Shown here piece after piece: positions 8,558 through 17,034 of a stretch of DNA of 64,000 nucleotides. The notes beneath the pieces were generated by a model, which saw only the letters and a list, made by a program, of their open reading frames with translations, had not been told where the DNA came from and did not search any database. The translations under genes and the position numbers were made by a program. How positions within the stretch are numbered: the stretch's first letter is position 1; every line of letters starts with the position of its first letter. Origin of the DNA: Pseudomonas sp. BN411 (lineage in GTDB: Bacteria > Pseudomonadota > Gammaproteobacteria > Pseudomonadales > Pseudomonadaceae); NCBI RefSeq assembly GCF_029871235.1, contig NZ_SSOM01000067.1, positions 186,001 to 250,000 of the forward strand, read 5' to 3'.

Positions 8558-9097
8558 ATGGCCCTCCAAGCGACCCCTTACAAAGTCGAGCTCAACCTCA
8601 CGGACCTGGACCGCAGCGTCTACGAGAACCTGCGCTTCACCGTTGCCAAGCACCCCTCGGAAACCGAAGAACGCCTGGCCGTGCGCCTGATCGCCTATGC
8701 CCTCTGGTACCACGAGCAGCTGTCCTTCGGCCGTGGCCTGTCGGACGTGGATGAGCCCGCGCTGTGGGAAAAGAGCCTGGATGACCGCGTCCTGCACTGG
8801 ATCGAAGTGGGCCAGCCGGATGCCGAGCGCATCACCTGGTGCTCGCGCCGCACCGAGCGCTTCAGCCTGGTGGCCTACGGCAACCTGCGCGTGTGGCAGA
8901 CCAAGGTCCTGGACGGTGTGCGCAACCTGAAAAACATCAACGTTGTCGGCGTCAACCAGGAAGCCCTGGAAGAACTGGCCCGCGACCTGCCGCGTTCGGT
9001 GAGCTGGAGCGTGATGATCAGCGACGGTGAGCTGTTCATCACCGATGAGCGCGGCCAGCACGAGATCCCGCTGGAGTGGCTCGCCGGCGAGCGTTGA
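8558..9097 (+). CDS. yaeQ: YaeQ family protein
   Basis: A 179-residue YaeQ family protein. YaeQ is a compact fold with a PD-(D/E)XK nuclease-like core; its cellular role is not settled, and the old link to RfaH replacement has not held up as far as I know. The start MALQATPYKVELNLTDLDR and the segments ETEERLAVRLIAYALWYHE and WIEVGQPDAERI are typical of the family. It lies 72 bp after the diguanylate cyclase and 101 bp before recJ in the same direction, and the recJ neighbour matches what I recall from P. aeruginosa. Confidence 0.9.
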   Translation: MALQATPYKVELNLTDLDRSVYENLRFTVAKHPSETEERLAVRLIAYALWYHEQLSFGRGLSDVDEPALWEKSLDDRVLHWIEVGQPDAERITWCSRRTERFSLVAYGNLRVWQTKVLDGVRNLKNINVVGVNQEALEELARDLPRSVSWSVMISDGELFITDERGQHEIPLEWLAGER

Positions 9098-9198
9098 TCG
9101 GAAATCCGGAGGATTTCCGGGGGTAGGGCGCCAAGCCCTCGCCCCAAGGCCCTTTCCCGGGAGGGAGAGGGGAAGTCGATTCAAAGATTGGACCTGCC

Positions 9199-10914
9199 AT
9201 GCGTATCGAACACCGCGCCCTGCCTGATGTCCTGCCCGACCTGGGCGACCTGCCACCGCTGTTGACCCGCCTCTATGCGTCCCGTGGCGTGCAATCGGTG
9301 GCCGAGCTGGACAAGAGCCTGGCGCGGTTGATCCCCTATCAGCAGCTCAAGGGCATCGATGCGGCTGTGGCTCTGCTGGTGGAAGCGCTGGAAAAGCGCC
9401 AGCGCATCCTCTACGTCGGCGACTTCGATGCCGATGGGGCCACCGCCAGCAGCGTCGGCGTACTTGGCCTGCGCATGCTCGGCGCCTTCCATGTCGACTA
9501 CCTGGTCCCCAACCGCTTCGAATACGGCTACGGCCTGACCCCGGAAATCGTCGCCGTGGCCCTGGAGCGTCGTCCCGACCTGCTGGTGACCGTGGATAAC
9601 GGCATTTCCAGCGTCGAAGGTGTGGCCGCCGCCAAGGCTGCCGGGCTCAAGGTGCTGGTCACCGACCACCACCTGCCGGGGCCGGAACTGCCGGTGGCGG
9701 ACGCCATCGTCAATCCCAACCAGCCTGGTTGTGATTTCCCGAGCAAGTCCCTGGCCGGTGTCGGCGTCATCTTCTACGTGCTGATGGCGCTGCGCGCACG
9801 CCTGCGCGAGCTGGACTGGTTCGCCCGCGCCGGCCTCAAGGAACCCAACCTCGGCGACCTGCTCGACCTGGTGGCCCTGGGCAGCGTGGCCGACGTGGTG
9901 CCCCTGGATGCCAACAACCGCATCCTGGTTCACCAGGGCCTGGCGCGCATCCGCGCCGGTCGTGCCCGTGCCGGCCTCAAGGCGATCCTCGAAGTTGCCG
10001 GGCGGCCGGCAGGACGTATCACCTCCACCGACCTCGGCTTCATCCTCGGCCCGCGCCTGAACGCCGCCGGCCGCCTGGACGACATGAGCCTGGGCATCGA
10101 ATGCCTGCTCTGCGAAGACGAGGCCCTGGCCCGTGACATGGCCGTGCAACTGGACCAGCTCAACCAGGACCGCAAGGCCATCGAACAGGGCATGCAGCGC
10201 GAGGCACTGGCCCAGCTGAAGAACCTGCCCATCGAAGACATGCCCTTCGGCCTCTGCATCTTCGAGCCGGACTGGCACCAGGGCGTGATCGGCATCCTCG
10301 CCTCGCGCCTGAAAGAGCGTTACCACCGCCCGACCATCGCCTTCGCCGACGCGGGTGATGGCCTGCTCAAGGGCTCGGCGCGTTCGGTGCCGGGCTTCCA
10401 CATCCGCGATGCGCTGGATGCGGTCGCCGCCCGCCATCCGGGACTGATCAGCAAATTCGGCGGTCACGCCATGGCGGCCGGCTTGTCCCTGCCTGTGGAA
10501 AACTTCGGCGCCTTCGCTGCTGCCTTCGACGCCGAGACCCGTCGCCAGCTCGATGAAGATGACCTCACCGGCCGCCTGCTCTCCGACGGTCAACTGAGCA
10601 TCGAGGAATTCCACCTGGAACTGGCCCGCGCCCTGCGCCTGGCCGGCCCCTGGGGTCAGCACTTCCCCGAGCCGGTGTTCCACGGCGTGTTCCAGATCGT
10701 CCAGCAGCGCCTGGTCGGCGAGCGCCACCTGAAATTGGTGCTGAAGAGCGAATGCGGCTCGGTACAACTGGACGGCATCGCCTTCAACATCGACCGCGAG
10801 CAATGGCCCAACGCCAGCGTCCGCTGGGCCGAACTGGCCTACAAGCTGGACGTGAACGAATTCCGCGGCCAGGAAAGCGTGCAGCTGATGGTCGCCCACA
10901 TCGCGCCGCGCTGA
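9199..10914 (+). CDS. recJ: Single-stranded-DNA-specific exonuclease RecJ
   Basis: 5'-3' single-strand exonuclease of the DHH superfamily, used in RecF-pathway recombination, mismatch repair and base excision repair. The 571-residue length is normal. DHH motifs run in order: YVGDFDADGATASSVGV (about 71-87), VTVDNGISS, VTDHHLPGPELP and LVALGSVADVVPL. The DHHA1 domain carries the GGHAMAAGL motif near residue 420. The C-terminal OB domain completes the protein. ATG 9199 gives the normal N-terminus MRIEHRALPDVLPDL. A GC-rich hairpin (CCCGGGAGGG) lies just upstream, after yaeQ. Confidence 0.97.
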   Translation: MRIEHRALPDVLPDLGDLPPLLTRLYASRGVQSVAELDKSLARLIPYQQLKGIDAAVALLVEALEKRQRILYVGDFDADGATASSVGVLGLRMLGAFHVDYLVPNRFEYGYGLTPEIVAVALERRPDLLVTVDNGISSVEGVAAAKAAGLKVLVTDHHLPGPELPVADAIVNPNQPGCDFPSKSLAGVGVIFYVLMALRARLRELDWFARAGLKEPNLGDLLDLVALGSVADVVPLDANNRILVHQGLARIRAGRARAGLKAILEVAGRPAGRITSTDLGFILGPRLNAAGRLDDMSLGIECLLCEDEALARDMAVQLDQLNQDRKAIEQGMQREALAQLKNLPIEDMPFGLCIFEPDWHQGVIGILASRLKERYHRPTIAFADAGDGLLKGSARSVPGFHIRDALDAVAARHPGLISKFGGHAMAAGLSLPVENFGAFAAAFDAETRRQLDEDDLTGRLLSDGQLSIEEFHLELARALRLAGPWGQHFPEPVFHGVFQIVQQRLVGERHLKLVLKSECGSVQLDGIAFNIDREQWPNASVRWAELAYKLDVNEFRGQESVQLMVAHIAPR

Positions 10915-11325
10915 CGCCAATGGCGGCTTCTGCCGCCGACGGTGGATCGATGAAGCGTGATCCACCCTACAAAAGCGCACCTCCCCTGTAGGTTGGTGCA
11001 GAGCGAAGCGAAGCCCAACAAGGCGCGCGTAGCGTGCCCGGATCGCTGCGCCAACCCCAGAAATAGGCGCCTTGTAGGAGCTAGCTTGCTAGCGAAAAGG
11101 GGCCATTCGCTGGCAAGCCAGCTCCTACCGCCAATGCAGCTACTCGCTCACCCGTCACCCCATCCGCGCAACTTCTCCATCCAGGGCTACGCTGTTCCAG
11201 TCCTGCGCCCTCGAAAAATATTCTCGGCCTGTTGTCGATCTCGTCGTTTCCCCTTCGACCAATTAGCACAGTCAGCAGGCAGCGGCCGCAGGCTGGCGTT
11301 CATGCCACCCAACAGGAGAACAACA
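10915..11325. repeat. Intergenic repeats between recJ and the YciI-like gene
   Basis: The 411 bp hold no convincing gene. Seen are a hairpin GGTGGATC/GATCCACC near 10940-10968, a half copy of the GTAGGTTGG...AAGCCCAAC element at about 10988-11020, and a full inverted element with arms GTAGGAGCT (11074-11082) and AGCTCCTAC (11120-11128). The last is nearly identical to the element at 43562-43616. The promoter of the next gene should lie in 11130-11310, but I see no clear -35/-10 pair. Confidence 0.75.
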
Positions 11326-11748
11326 ATGCGCTTCATGGTGATAGTCAAAGCAACCAAGGAATCGGAAGCCGGCATCATGCCCAGCACGGAGCTGCTCACG
11401 GCCATGGGCCAGTACAACGAAGAGCTGGTCAATGCCGGCATCCTGCTCGCCGGTGAGGGCCTGCACCCCAGCTCCAAAGGCGCGCGCGTGCAGTTCAAGG
11501 GCAAGGATCGCGCCGTCGTCGACGGCCCCTTCGCGGAAACCAAGGAACTGATCGCCGGTTTCTGGCTGTTCAAGGTCAATTCCCTGGAAGAGTGCATCGA
11601 GTGGGTCAAGCGTTGCCCCAACCCGATGCTGTCCGATTCCGAAATCGAGATCCGCCAGGTGTTCGAGGCCGAGGACTTCGGCGCTGAGTTCACCCCCGAA
11701 TTGCGCGAGCAGGAACAACGCGTCTTCGAGAAAGCCAAACAGCAGTGA
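11326..11748 (+). CDS. YciI-like protein (YCII/DGPF domain)
   Basis: A 140-residue YCII-domain protein with a ferredoxin-like fold. The family motif VDGPFAETKELIAGFWLF is clear at about residues 65-82, and the N-terminus MRFMVIVKATKESEAG is typical of DGPF proteins. Biochemical function is unknown for most members. ATG 11326 is chosen because AACAGGAGAACAACA supplies a good ribosome-binding site. A PhnB-like VOC protein follows after 29 bp, a pairing seen often in proteobacteria, commonly with an ECF sigma factor; no sigma factor gene is present here. Confidence 0.88.
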   Translation: MRFMVIVKATKESEAGIMPSTELLTAMGQYNEELVNAGILLAGEGLHPSSKGARVQFKGKDRAVVDGPFAETKELIAGFWLFKVNSLEECIEWVKRCPNPMLSDSEIEIRQVFEAEDFGAEFTPELREQEQRVFEKAKQQ

Positions 11749-11777
11749 TCGCTGAAAAGCACGGACAGGAGACCATC

Positions 11778-12191
11778 ATGAAAATCGACCCCTACCTCAC
11801 GTTCGATGGCCAGTGCGGCCCTGCCTTCCAGTTCTACGCCAAGGTGCTCAACGGCACCCTCGAAGCTTTCCTGACCTTCGCCGAGAGCCCCGCCTGCGGC
11901 GATGTGCCGGAGAACTTCCGCGACAAGATCATGCATGCCCGCCTGGCCGTGGGTGACCAGGTGATCATGGGCTCGGACTGCCCGCCCCAGGCACCTTTCC
12001 AGGGCATCAGCGGCATCAGCGTTTCGATCAACGTCGACCGAATCGTCGAGGCCGAGCGGGTGTTCAATGCCCTGGCCGAGGGCGGTCAGGTGCAGATGCC
12101 TCTGGCGCAGACCTTCTGGGCTGCGCGCTTCGGCATGCTGGTGGACCGCTTTGGCGTGCCCTGGATGATCAACTGTGAGAAGGATCAATAA
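11778..12191 (+). CDS. PhnB-like VOC (glyoxalase/bleomycin-resistance fold) protein
   Basis: A 137-residue VOC-superfamily protein of the PhnB subgroup. The start MKIDPYLTFDGQCGPAFQFY and the end FWAARFGMLVDRFGVPWMIN are typical. Members of this fold bind a metal and small electrophiles or antibiotics; the substrate here is unknown. ATG 11778 follows ACAGGAGACCATC. It is 29 bp after the YciI-like gene, so both are probably one transcript. Names such as 3-demethylubiquinone methyltransferase sometimes given to this subgroup are not supported by the sequence. Confidence 0.87.
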   Translation: MKIDPYLTFDGQCGPAFQFYAKVLNGTLEAFLTFAESPACGDVPENFRDKIMHARLAVGDQVIMGSDCPPQAPFQGISGISVSINVDRIVEAERVFNALAEGGQVQMPLAQTFWAARFGMLVDRFGVPWMINCEKDQ

Positions 12192-12272
12192 TTCTCAAAA
12201 GTGACGCGGCGCCGGGGCTTCCCCGGCGTTGTGGGCCTAAGCTTCTGGAGTTATCTCAAGCGGACGGCTCCA

Positions 12273-13979
12273 ATGTTGCTTATCCACAGGCTGCGTGATC
12301 GCGTCAGTCGTTTCCACTATCGCCGCGAATGGCTGCGACCGGACCTCATGGCGGGCCTGTCAGTAGCCGCGGTACAGATACCTACCGCCATCGCCTACGC
12401 GCAGATCATCGGCTTCCCCGCCCAGGTGGGGCTCTATGCCTGCATCCTGCCGATGCTGATCTATGCCCTGGTGGGTGGCTCCCGGCAGCTGATGGTCGGC
12501 CCCGACGCCGCCACCGCCGCCATGGTGGCCGCCGCCATCACGCCGCTGGCGGCCGGCGATCCGCAGCGGCTGATCCACCTGTCGATGATCGTCGCGGTGA
12601 TGGTGGGCCTGCTGTCCATCGTCGCCGGCTTCATTCGTGCCGGCTTCATCGCCAGCTTCCTTTCGCGGCCCATCCTCGTCGGCTACCTGAACGGCATCGG
12701 CCTCAGCCTGCTGGCCGGACAGCTCGGCAAACTGCTGGGCTACCAGGCGGAAACCAGCGGCTTTATCGCCGGCTTGCTGGCGATGATCCGCAACCTGGCC
12801 GACACCCACCTGCCGACCCTGGCATTGGGGGCGGCGACCCTGCTCGTGCTGATCCTCCTGCCTCGGCGCTGGCCACGGCTGCCGGTGGCCCTGGTGGCGA
12901 TCGTGCTGGCTTCGCTGGCGGCCGCCGTCCTGGGGCTGGACCGCTATGGCGTGGAACTGCTGGGCGCGGTTCCAGCGGGGCTGCCGGAGCTGAGCTGGCC
13001 GCGTGCCAGTTACCCCGAGTTGCTCAGCCTGCTGCGGGATGCCACGGGTATCACCATCGTCAGCTTCTGCAGCGCCATGCTCACGGCCCGCAGCTTTGCC
13101 GCCCGGCACGGCTACGCCATCGACGCCAACCATGAGTTCATCGCCCTGGGCCTGGCCAACGTCGGCGCCGGGGTGTCCCAGGCCTTCGTCATCAGCGGCG
13201 CGGACTCGCGTACAGCCGTGAATGACCTGGTCGGCGGCAAGACCCAGATGGTCAGCGTGGTCGTGGCCCTGGTGATAGTCGTCGTACTGGTATTTCTCCA
13301 CGGGCCGCTGGCCTGGGTGCCCATCGCTGCCCTGGGCGCGGTGTTGATGCTGGCCGGCTGGGGGCTGATCGACTTTCGCGCACTCAAGGTGTTCTGGCGC
13401 CTCAGCCGCTTCGAGTGCGGGCTGTGCCTGCTGACCACGGTAGGTGTACTGGGCGTCGGTGTGCTACCGGGCATCTTCGTCGCCATAAGCCTGGCCCTGC
13501 TGCGCCTGCTGTACCTCACTTACCGTCCCACCGATGCGGTGCTGGGCTGGATGGAAGGCGTCGACGGCCAGGTGGAACTGAGTCGTTATCCACAGGCGAG
13601 CACCTTGCCGGGCCTGATGATCTACCGCTTCGATGCGCCCCTGCTGTTCTTCAACGCCGACTATTTCAAGCAGCGCCTGCTGCACCTGGTGGATCAGGCG
13701 GACCATCCCCGCGCAGTGCTGCTCAACGCCGAAACCATGATCAACCTCGACCTCACCGGCCTCGCCACCCTGCGCGAAGTGAAACAGACACTCGCTGCCA
13801 GAGGCGTCCACTTCGGTTTCGCCCGCCTGTTCGGCCCGGCCTACGAGCTATTGCAGCGCTCCGGCGAGCTGGGCGAGCTGAAGCCGCCGATGGTGTTCAG
13901 CTCGGTGCGGGCGGGGATCAACGCCTATCGCGTCTGGTTGGCGAAGCAGGACTTGCAGGACCCGCAGCCGGGCGGGTAA
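12273..13979 (+). CDS. SulP family anion transporter with STAS domain
   Basis: Inner-membrane SLC26/SulP transporter, either proton-coupled sulfate or bicarbonate/dicarboxylate type. From ATG 12273 it has 568 residues: about 10-14 hydrophobic helices (starting GLSVAAVQIPTAIAYAQIIG, the family signature region) and a C-terminal STAS domain of about 110 residues (LDLTGLATLREVKQTLAARG). A GTG at 12201 would add 24 residues, and neither start has a clear ribosome-binding site; 12273 is chosen because the N-terminus then resembles relatives. Substrate cannot be assigned; no carbonic anhydrase or sulfate-assimilation gene is adjacent. Confidence 0.88.
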   Translation: MLLIHRLRDRVSRFHYRREWLRPDLMAGLSVAAVQIPTAIAYAQIIGFPAQVGLYACILPMLIYALVGGSRQLMVGPDAATAAMVAAAITPLAAGDPQRLIHLSMIVAVMVGLLSIVAGFIRAGFIASFLSRPILVGYLNGIGLSLLAGQLGKLLGYQAETSGFIAGLLAMIRNLADTHLPTLALGAATLLVLILLPRRWPRLPVALVAIVLASLAAAVLGLDRYGVELLGAVPAGLPELSWPRASYPELLSLLRDATGITIVSFCSAMLTARSFAARHGYAIDANHEFIALGLANVGAGVSQAFVISGADSRTAVNDLVGGKTQMVSVVVALVIVVVLVFLHGPLAWVPIAALGAVLMLAGWGLIDFRALKVFWRLSRFECGLCLLTTVGVLGVGVLPGIFVAISLALLRLLYLTYRPTDAVLGWMEGVDGQVELSRYPQASTLPGLMIYRFDAPLLFFNADYFKQRLLHLVDQADHPRAVLLNAETMINLDLTGLATLREVKQTLAARGVHFGFARLFGPAYELLQRSGELGELKPPMVFSSVRAGINAYRVWLAKQDLQDPQPGG

Positions 13980-14016
13980 ACCAGTGGCTCAATCCACGGG
14001 AACACAAGGAACGAAC

Positions 14017-14454
14017 ATGGATCCCTTTATGCAAGCCGCCATCGAAGAAGCCCGCCAGGGACTGGCCGAGGGTGGGATTCCCATTGGCTCGGTGATCGTC
14101 CACAAGGGCCGTATCATCGGCCGTGGCCACAATCGTCGCATCCAGGAAGGCAGCGCCATCAAGCACGGCGAGATGGACGCGTTCGAGAACGCCGGCCGTC
14201 AGCCCGCCAGCGTCTACCGCGAGTCGGTGCTCTACACCACGCTTTCGCCCTGTTCCATGTGCAGCGGGGCGATCCTGCTCTATGGGATTCCCAAGGTGAT
14301 CATCGGCGAGAACCGCACCTTCCAGGGGGAGGAGGAGCTGCTGCGTTCCCGGGGCGTGACGCTGGAGGTACTGCAGGACGCCGAGTGCGTGAAGCTGATG
14401 GAAGACTTCATCGAGGCCCGTCCCGAGCTGTGGAACGAAGACATAGGCGAATGA
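14017..14454 (+). CDS. Cytosine deaminase, yeast Fcy1 type (nucleoside deaminase family)
   Basis: Zinc hydrolase of the CDA fold, predicted to deaminate cytosine to uracil or a related base. The 145-residue product has H50-G-E52 (KHGEMDAFENAG) and P78-C79-S-M-C82 (LSPCSMCSGAILLYG), the complete zinc and catalytic set. The ending ELWNEDIGE closely recalls the C-terminus of yeast cytosine deaminase, unlike the amidohydrolase CodA of E. coli. ATG 14017 follows AAGGAACGAAC. It is 37 bp after the SulP gene and 53 bp before the cysteine-synthase paralogue. Guanine or creatinine-type deaminases are alternatives. Confidence 0.82.
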   Translation: MDPFMQAAIEEARQGLAEGGIPIGSVIVHKGRIIGRGHNRRIQEGSAIKHGEMDAFENAGRQPASVYRESVLYTTLSPCSMCSGAILLYGIPKVIIGENRTFQGEEELLRSRGVTLEVLQDAECVKLMEDFIEARPELWNEDIGE

Positions 14455-14507
14455 CCGTGCGGCTAGACTGAAACTGTTCGTCCCCATGCTCCTCGAGGAG
14501 GTGCAGC

Positions 14508-15491
14508 ATGGCGATCCGCGAAGGTTTCATCGGCACCATCGGTAATACGCCCCTGCTGCGTCTCGACAGCCTCAGCGCCGAGACTGGCTGCGACATCCTG
14601 GCCAAGGCCGAATTCCTCAACCCCGGCGGCTCGGTCAAGGACCGCGCCGCCCGCTACATCATCGACGACGCCGAGCGCGAGGGACGTCTGTTCCCCGGCG
14701 GCACGGTGGTGGAGGGCACCGCCGGCAATACCGGCATCGGCCTGGCACACATCTGCGCGGCGCGCGGGTATCGCTGCATCATCGTGATACCGGACAACCA
14801 GTCCCCGGAAAAGCTCGACCTGCTGCGTACCCTCGGCGCAGAAGTCCGCCCGGTGCCGCCCAAGCCCTACAAGGACCCGGACAACTACCAGAAGATCGCC
14901 GGCCGCCTGGCTGCCGAGCTGCCCGGCGCCATCTGGGCCAACCAGTTCGACAACACCGCCAACCGCCAGGCCCACTTCGAGACCACCGGTCCGGAAGTCT
15001 GGGCCGATACCGAGGGCCGGCTGGATGCCTTTGTCTGCGCCACCGGCACCGGCGGCACCCTGGCCGGGGTGGCGCGATACCTCAAGGCGCGTGATGCCAA
15101 CATCCGCATCGTCCTCGCCGACCCCATGGGCAGCGCCCTGTACAACTGGGTGAAGCGCGGCGAGTTGGTGGCCGAGGGCAGCTCCATCACCGAAGGCATT
15201 GGCACCACGCGCGTTACCGCCAATCTCGAAGGCACGCCCATTGACGACGCTGTGCAAGTGGACGACCCGGCCTGCGTGGCGATGGTCTATCACCTGCTGC
15301 GGGAGGAGGGGCTGTTCGTTGGCGGATCGTCCGGCATCAACCTCGCTGCCGCGGTGCAGGTGGCGCGCGAGCTGGGGCCGGGGCATCGCGTGGTGACGCT
15401 GCTCTGTGACCGCGGAGGGTTGTATGCGGGGCGGCTGTTCAATCCGGCGTGGCTGGCGGAGAAGGGGCTGGCGGGGGCGGCTGGGGTGTAG
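14508..15491 (+). CDS. PLP-dependent cysteine synthase family protein
   Basis: Fold-type II PLP enzyme of the O-acetylserine sulfhydrylase/cystathionine beta-synthase family, 327 residues. The PLP lysine is K44 in NPGGSVKDRAA, and the phosphate loop is in CATGTGGTLAGVA. EGTAGNTGIGLAHICAARG is the substrate loop; canonical CysK has a TSGNTG loop, so this is a divergent paralogue. GGSSGINLAAA near the C-terminus is conserved. ATG 14508 has GAGGAGGTG ahead of it. No cys gene is adjacent, so the true substrate (O-acetylserine, cysteine breakdown or another beta-substituted alanine) is open. Confidence 0.85.
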   Translation: MAIREGFIGTIGNTPLLRLDSLSAETGCDILAKAEFLNPGGSVKDRAARYIIDDAEREGRLFPGGTVVEGTAGNTGIGLAHICAARGYRCIIVIPDNQSPEKLDLLRTLGAEVRPVPPKPYKDPDNYQKIAGRLAAELPGAIWANQFDNTANRQAHFETTGPEVWADTEGRLDAFVCATGTGGTLAGVARYLKARDANIRIVLADPMGSALYNWVKRGELVAEGSSITEGIGTTRVTANLEGTPIDDAVQVDDPACVAMVYHLLREEGLFVGGSSGINLAAAVQVARELGPGHRVVTLLCDRGGLYAGRLFNPAWLAEKGLAGAAGV

Positions 15492-15799
15492 GCCGCTTAT
15501 GTGTTGAGGCTTTCAGATCAGCCTTGGCACATGCCTGAGATTTTTCCCCCTCACCCCGGCCCTCTCCCTCAGGGAGAGGGGGTTACTCGTGCAGAACTGC
15601 TGTTGAGTGCCAGGCGCGAGTCACCCCTCTACCTCTGGGGTGAAGAGGCACGCTTTCGGAAGCACCGCTTCCGGTGCCGATGAACGACTGAGCGCGAAGC
15701 GATCAGGCTGGGGCGCAGAGCGGGGGCTGGGGGAGAGGGTTGTGTCAGGTCGGCTCGCTGCAATTCCATTTCGCGAATGAATTCGCTCTTACAGAAGAA
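15492..15799. repeat. Intergenic repeats between converging genes
   Basis: These 308 bp lie between the converging cysteine-synthase paralogue and chemoreceptor genes. They contain CCTCTCCCT (15561-15569) paired with AGGGAGAGG (15571-15579), one member of a family that recurs at 21089-21184, 24084-24269 and 62473-62490, and a fragment of the GCGAATGAATTCGC element near 15773-15786. No gene is supported. Confidence 0.7.
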
Positions 15800-16945
15800 T
15801 TAGCCACCCTGCTCAGGATCGAACTGCAACAACAACGACCAGGGCGCGTTGCAGTTGCCGACGAAGATCGGATGCAGCAGGCAGATGGCGTTGCCGGTGC
15901 CCTTGAAGCGCAACGGCCGGCCATCACGAATGGCGCTGCGTGCATCGCTCGGTAGTTCGTTGGCCGGGGTGCCCAGTCGTTTTCCATCCGGGTGGGTCAC
16001 GAAGTGGGCGGCATTGGACAGCAGCGCGTAATGGCCATTGCCGAACGGCTTCAGCTGGCTCAGGCGCTCCTGAAGCTGCTGCAGGCTGTAGTCGGCACCC
16101 AGGATGCCGAGGAAGCGTCCGCCAGCCAGCATCGGGGTCATGAAGGAGGTCATCAGCACCGTGTTGCCGGCCACGGTGTATTCGTAGGGCTCCATGAACA
16201 GGTCGCGGCCCTTGCGCCTTGGCAGTTCGTACCAGTCGCCGTCATAGCCCACCAGGCACTCGCGCTGGATGGCGCCGGCGCCCCGGTTCCAGTAGGCCAT
16301 GATGCGGCCGGTATGGTCGTAGCCTGGTTGGTCGGCGAATTCGGCGTCGCGGCCGTCCAGGGCGTTCGGCTCGCTGGCGCAGGCGAAGGCCAGCAGGCCG
16401 GGGTTCTGCAGCAGGCATTGCTGCATCACGGCGTCGATCTGCTCGCGCTGCGGGCCAAAGCCCTGGGCATGCAGGCCGAGGATGAAATGCTTGAGGCCAT
16501 AGAGTGCCGTCGCCATCACCGCGAACTGGCTCTGTAACTGCTGCGCCTCGCGGGCCAGCAGGACCTCGGCGGTTTCTTCCTTCGAGGCGCTTTCCGCCCG
16601 CTGCACCTGCTCCAGTGCTTTCTCGCTCTCCTGGCGGATGGTAGCGACCACGCTGCCAATGTCGGCGGTGGCGTTGGCCGATTGGGTGGCCAGGCGCCGA
16701 ACCTCGTCCGCGACCACGGCGAAGCCGCGTCCGAGTTCGCCGGCACGGGCCGCCTCGATGGCAGCGTTGAGCGCAACCAGGTTGGTGTTCCTGGCAATCT
16801 GGCGGATCACGTCGGAAACCTTGCTGATCTCGTTCCAGCGGTTGTTCAGGCCGTCGATCAGCAGCTTGACCTGGTCGAGTGTGGAGTTGCCCTGGGCGCC
16901 GCCTTCCGGCGTGGGTGCCTGGGTCTGTCGGGGACTGCTCTGCAT
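15800..16945 (-). CDS. Soluble chemoreceptor: MCP signalling hairpin followed by dCache domain
   Basis: A 381-residue chemoreceptor-like protein with domains in reversed order. Residues about 25-130 are the MCP signalling hairpin with its tip ([20 protein letters not shown], then [20 protein letters not shown]). Residues about 135-381 form a dCache_1-type double sensor domain ([46 protein letters not shown]). There is no signal peptide and no membrane helix, so the sensor should face the cytoplasm, whereas Cache domains are normally extracytoplasmic. The hairpin is short, leaving little room for adaptation helices. It starts 89 bp after the spdH stop on the same strand and may be the last gene of the polyamine locus. 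The ribosome-binding site at ATG 16945 is weak. Confidence 0.85.
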   Translation of the reverse strand: MQSSPRQTQAPTPEGGAQGNSTLDQVKLLIDGLNNRWNEISKVSDVIRQIARNTNLVALNAAIEAARAGELGRGFAVVADEVRRLATQSANATADIGSVVATIRQESEKALEQVQRAESASKEETAEVLLAREAQQLQSQFAVMATALYGLKHFILGLHAQGFGPQREQIDAVMQQCLLQNPGLLAFACASEPNALDGRDAEFADQPGYDHTGRIMAYWNRGAGAIQRECLVGYDGDWYELPRRKGRDLFMEPYEYTVAGNTVLMTSFMTPMLAGGRFLGILGADYSLQQLQERLSQLKPFGNGHYALLSNAAHFVTHPDGKRLGTPANELPSDARSAIRDGRPLRFKGTGNAICLLHPIFVGNCNAPWSLLLQFDPEQGG

Positions 16946-17034
16946 GGTGCGTTACCGAAACGGGTTGGGACAGGAAGGCGCCGCAAGTGGCGGCGCGAAA
17001 CCGTGGCCCGGCGGTCCGGGCCACGGAAGGTCGG

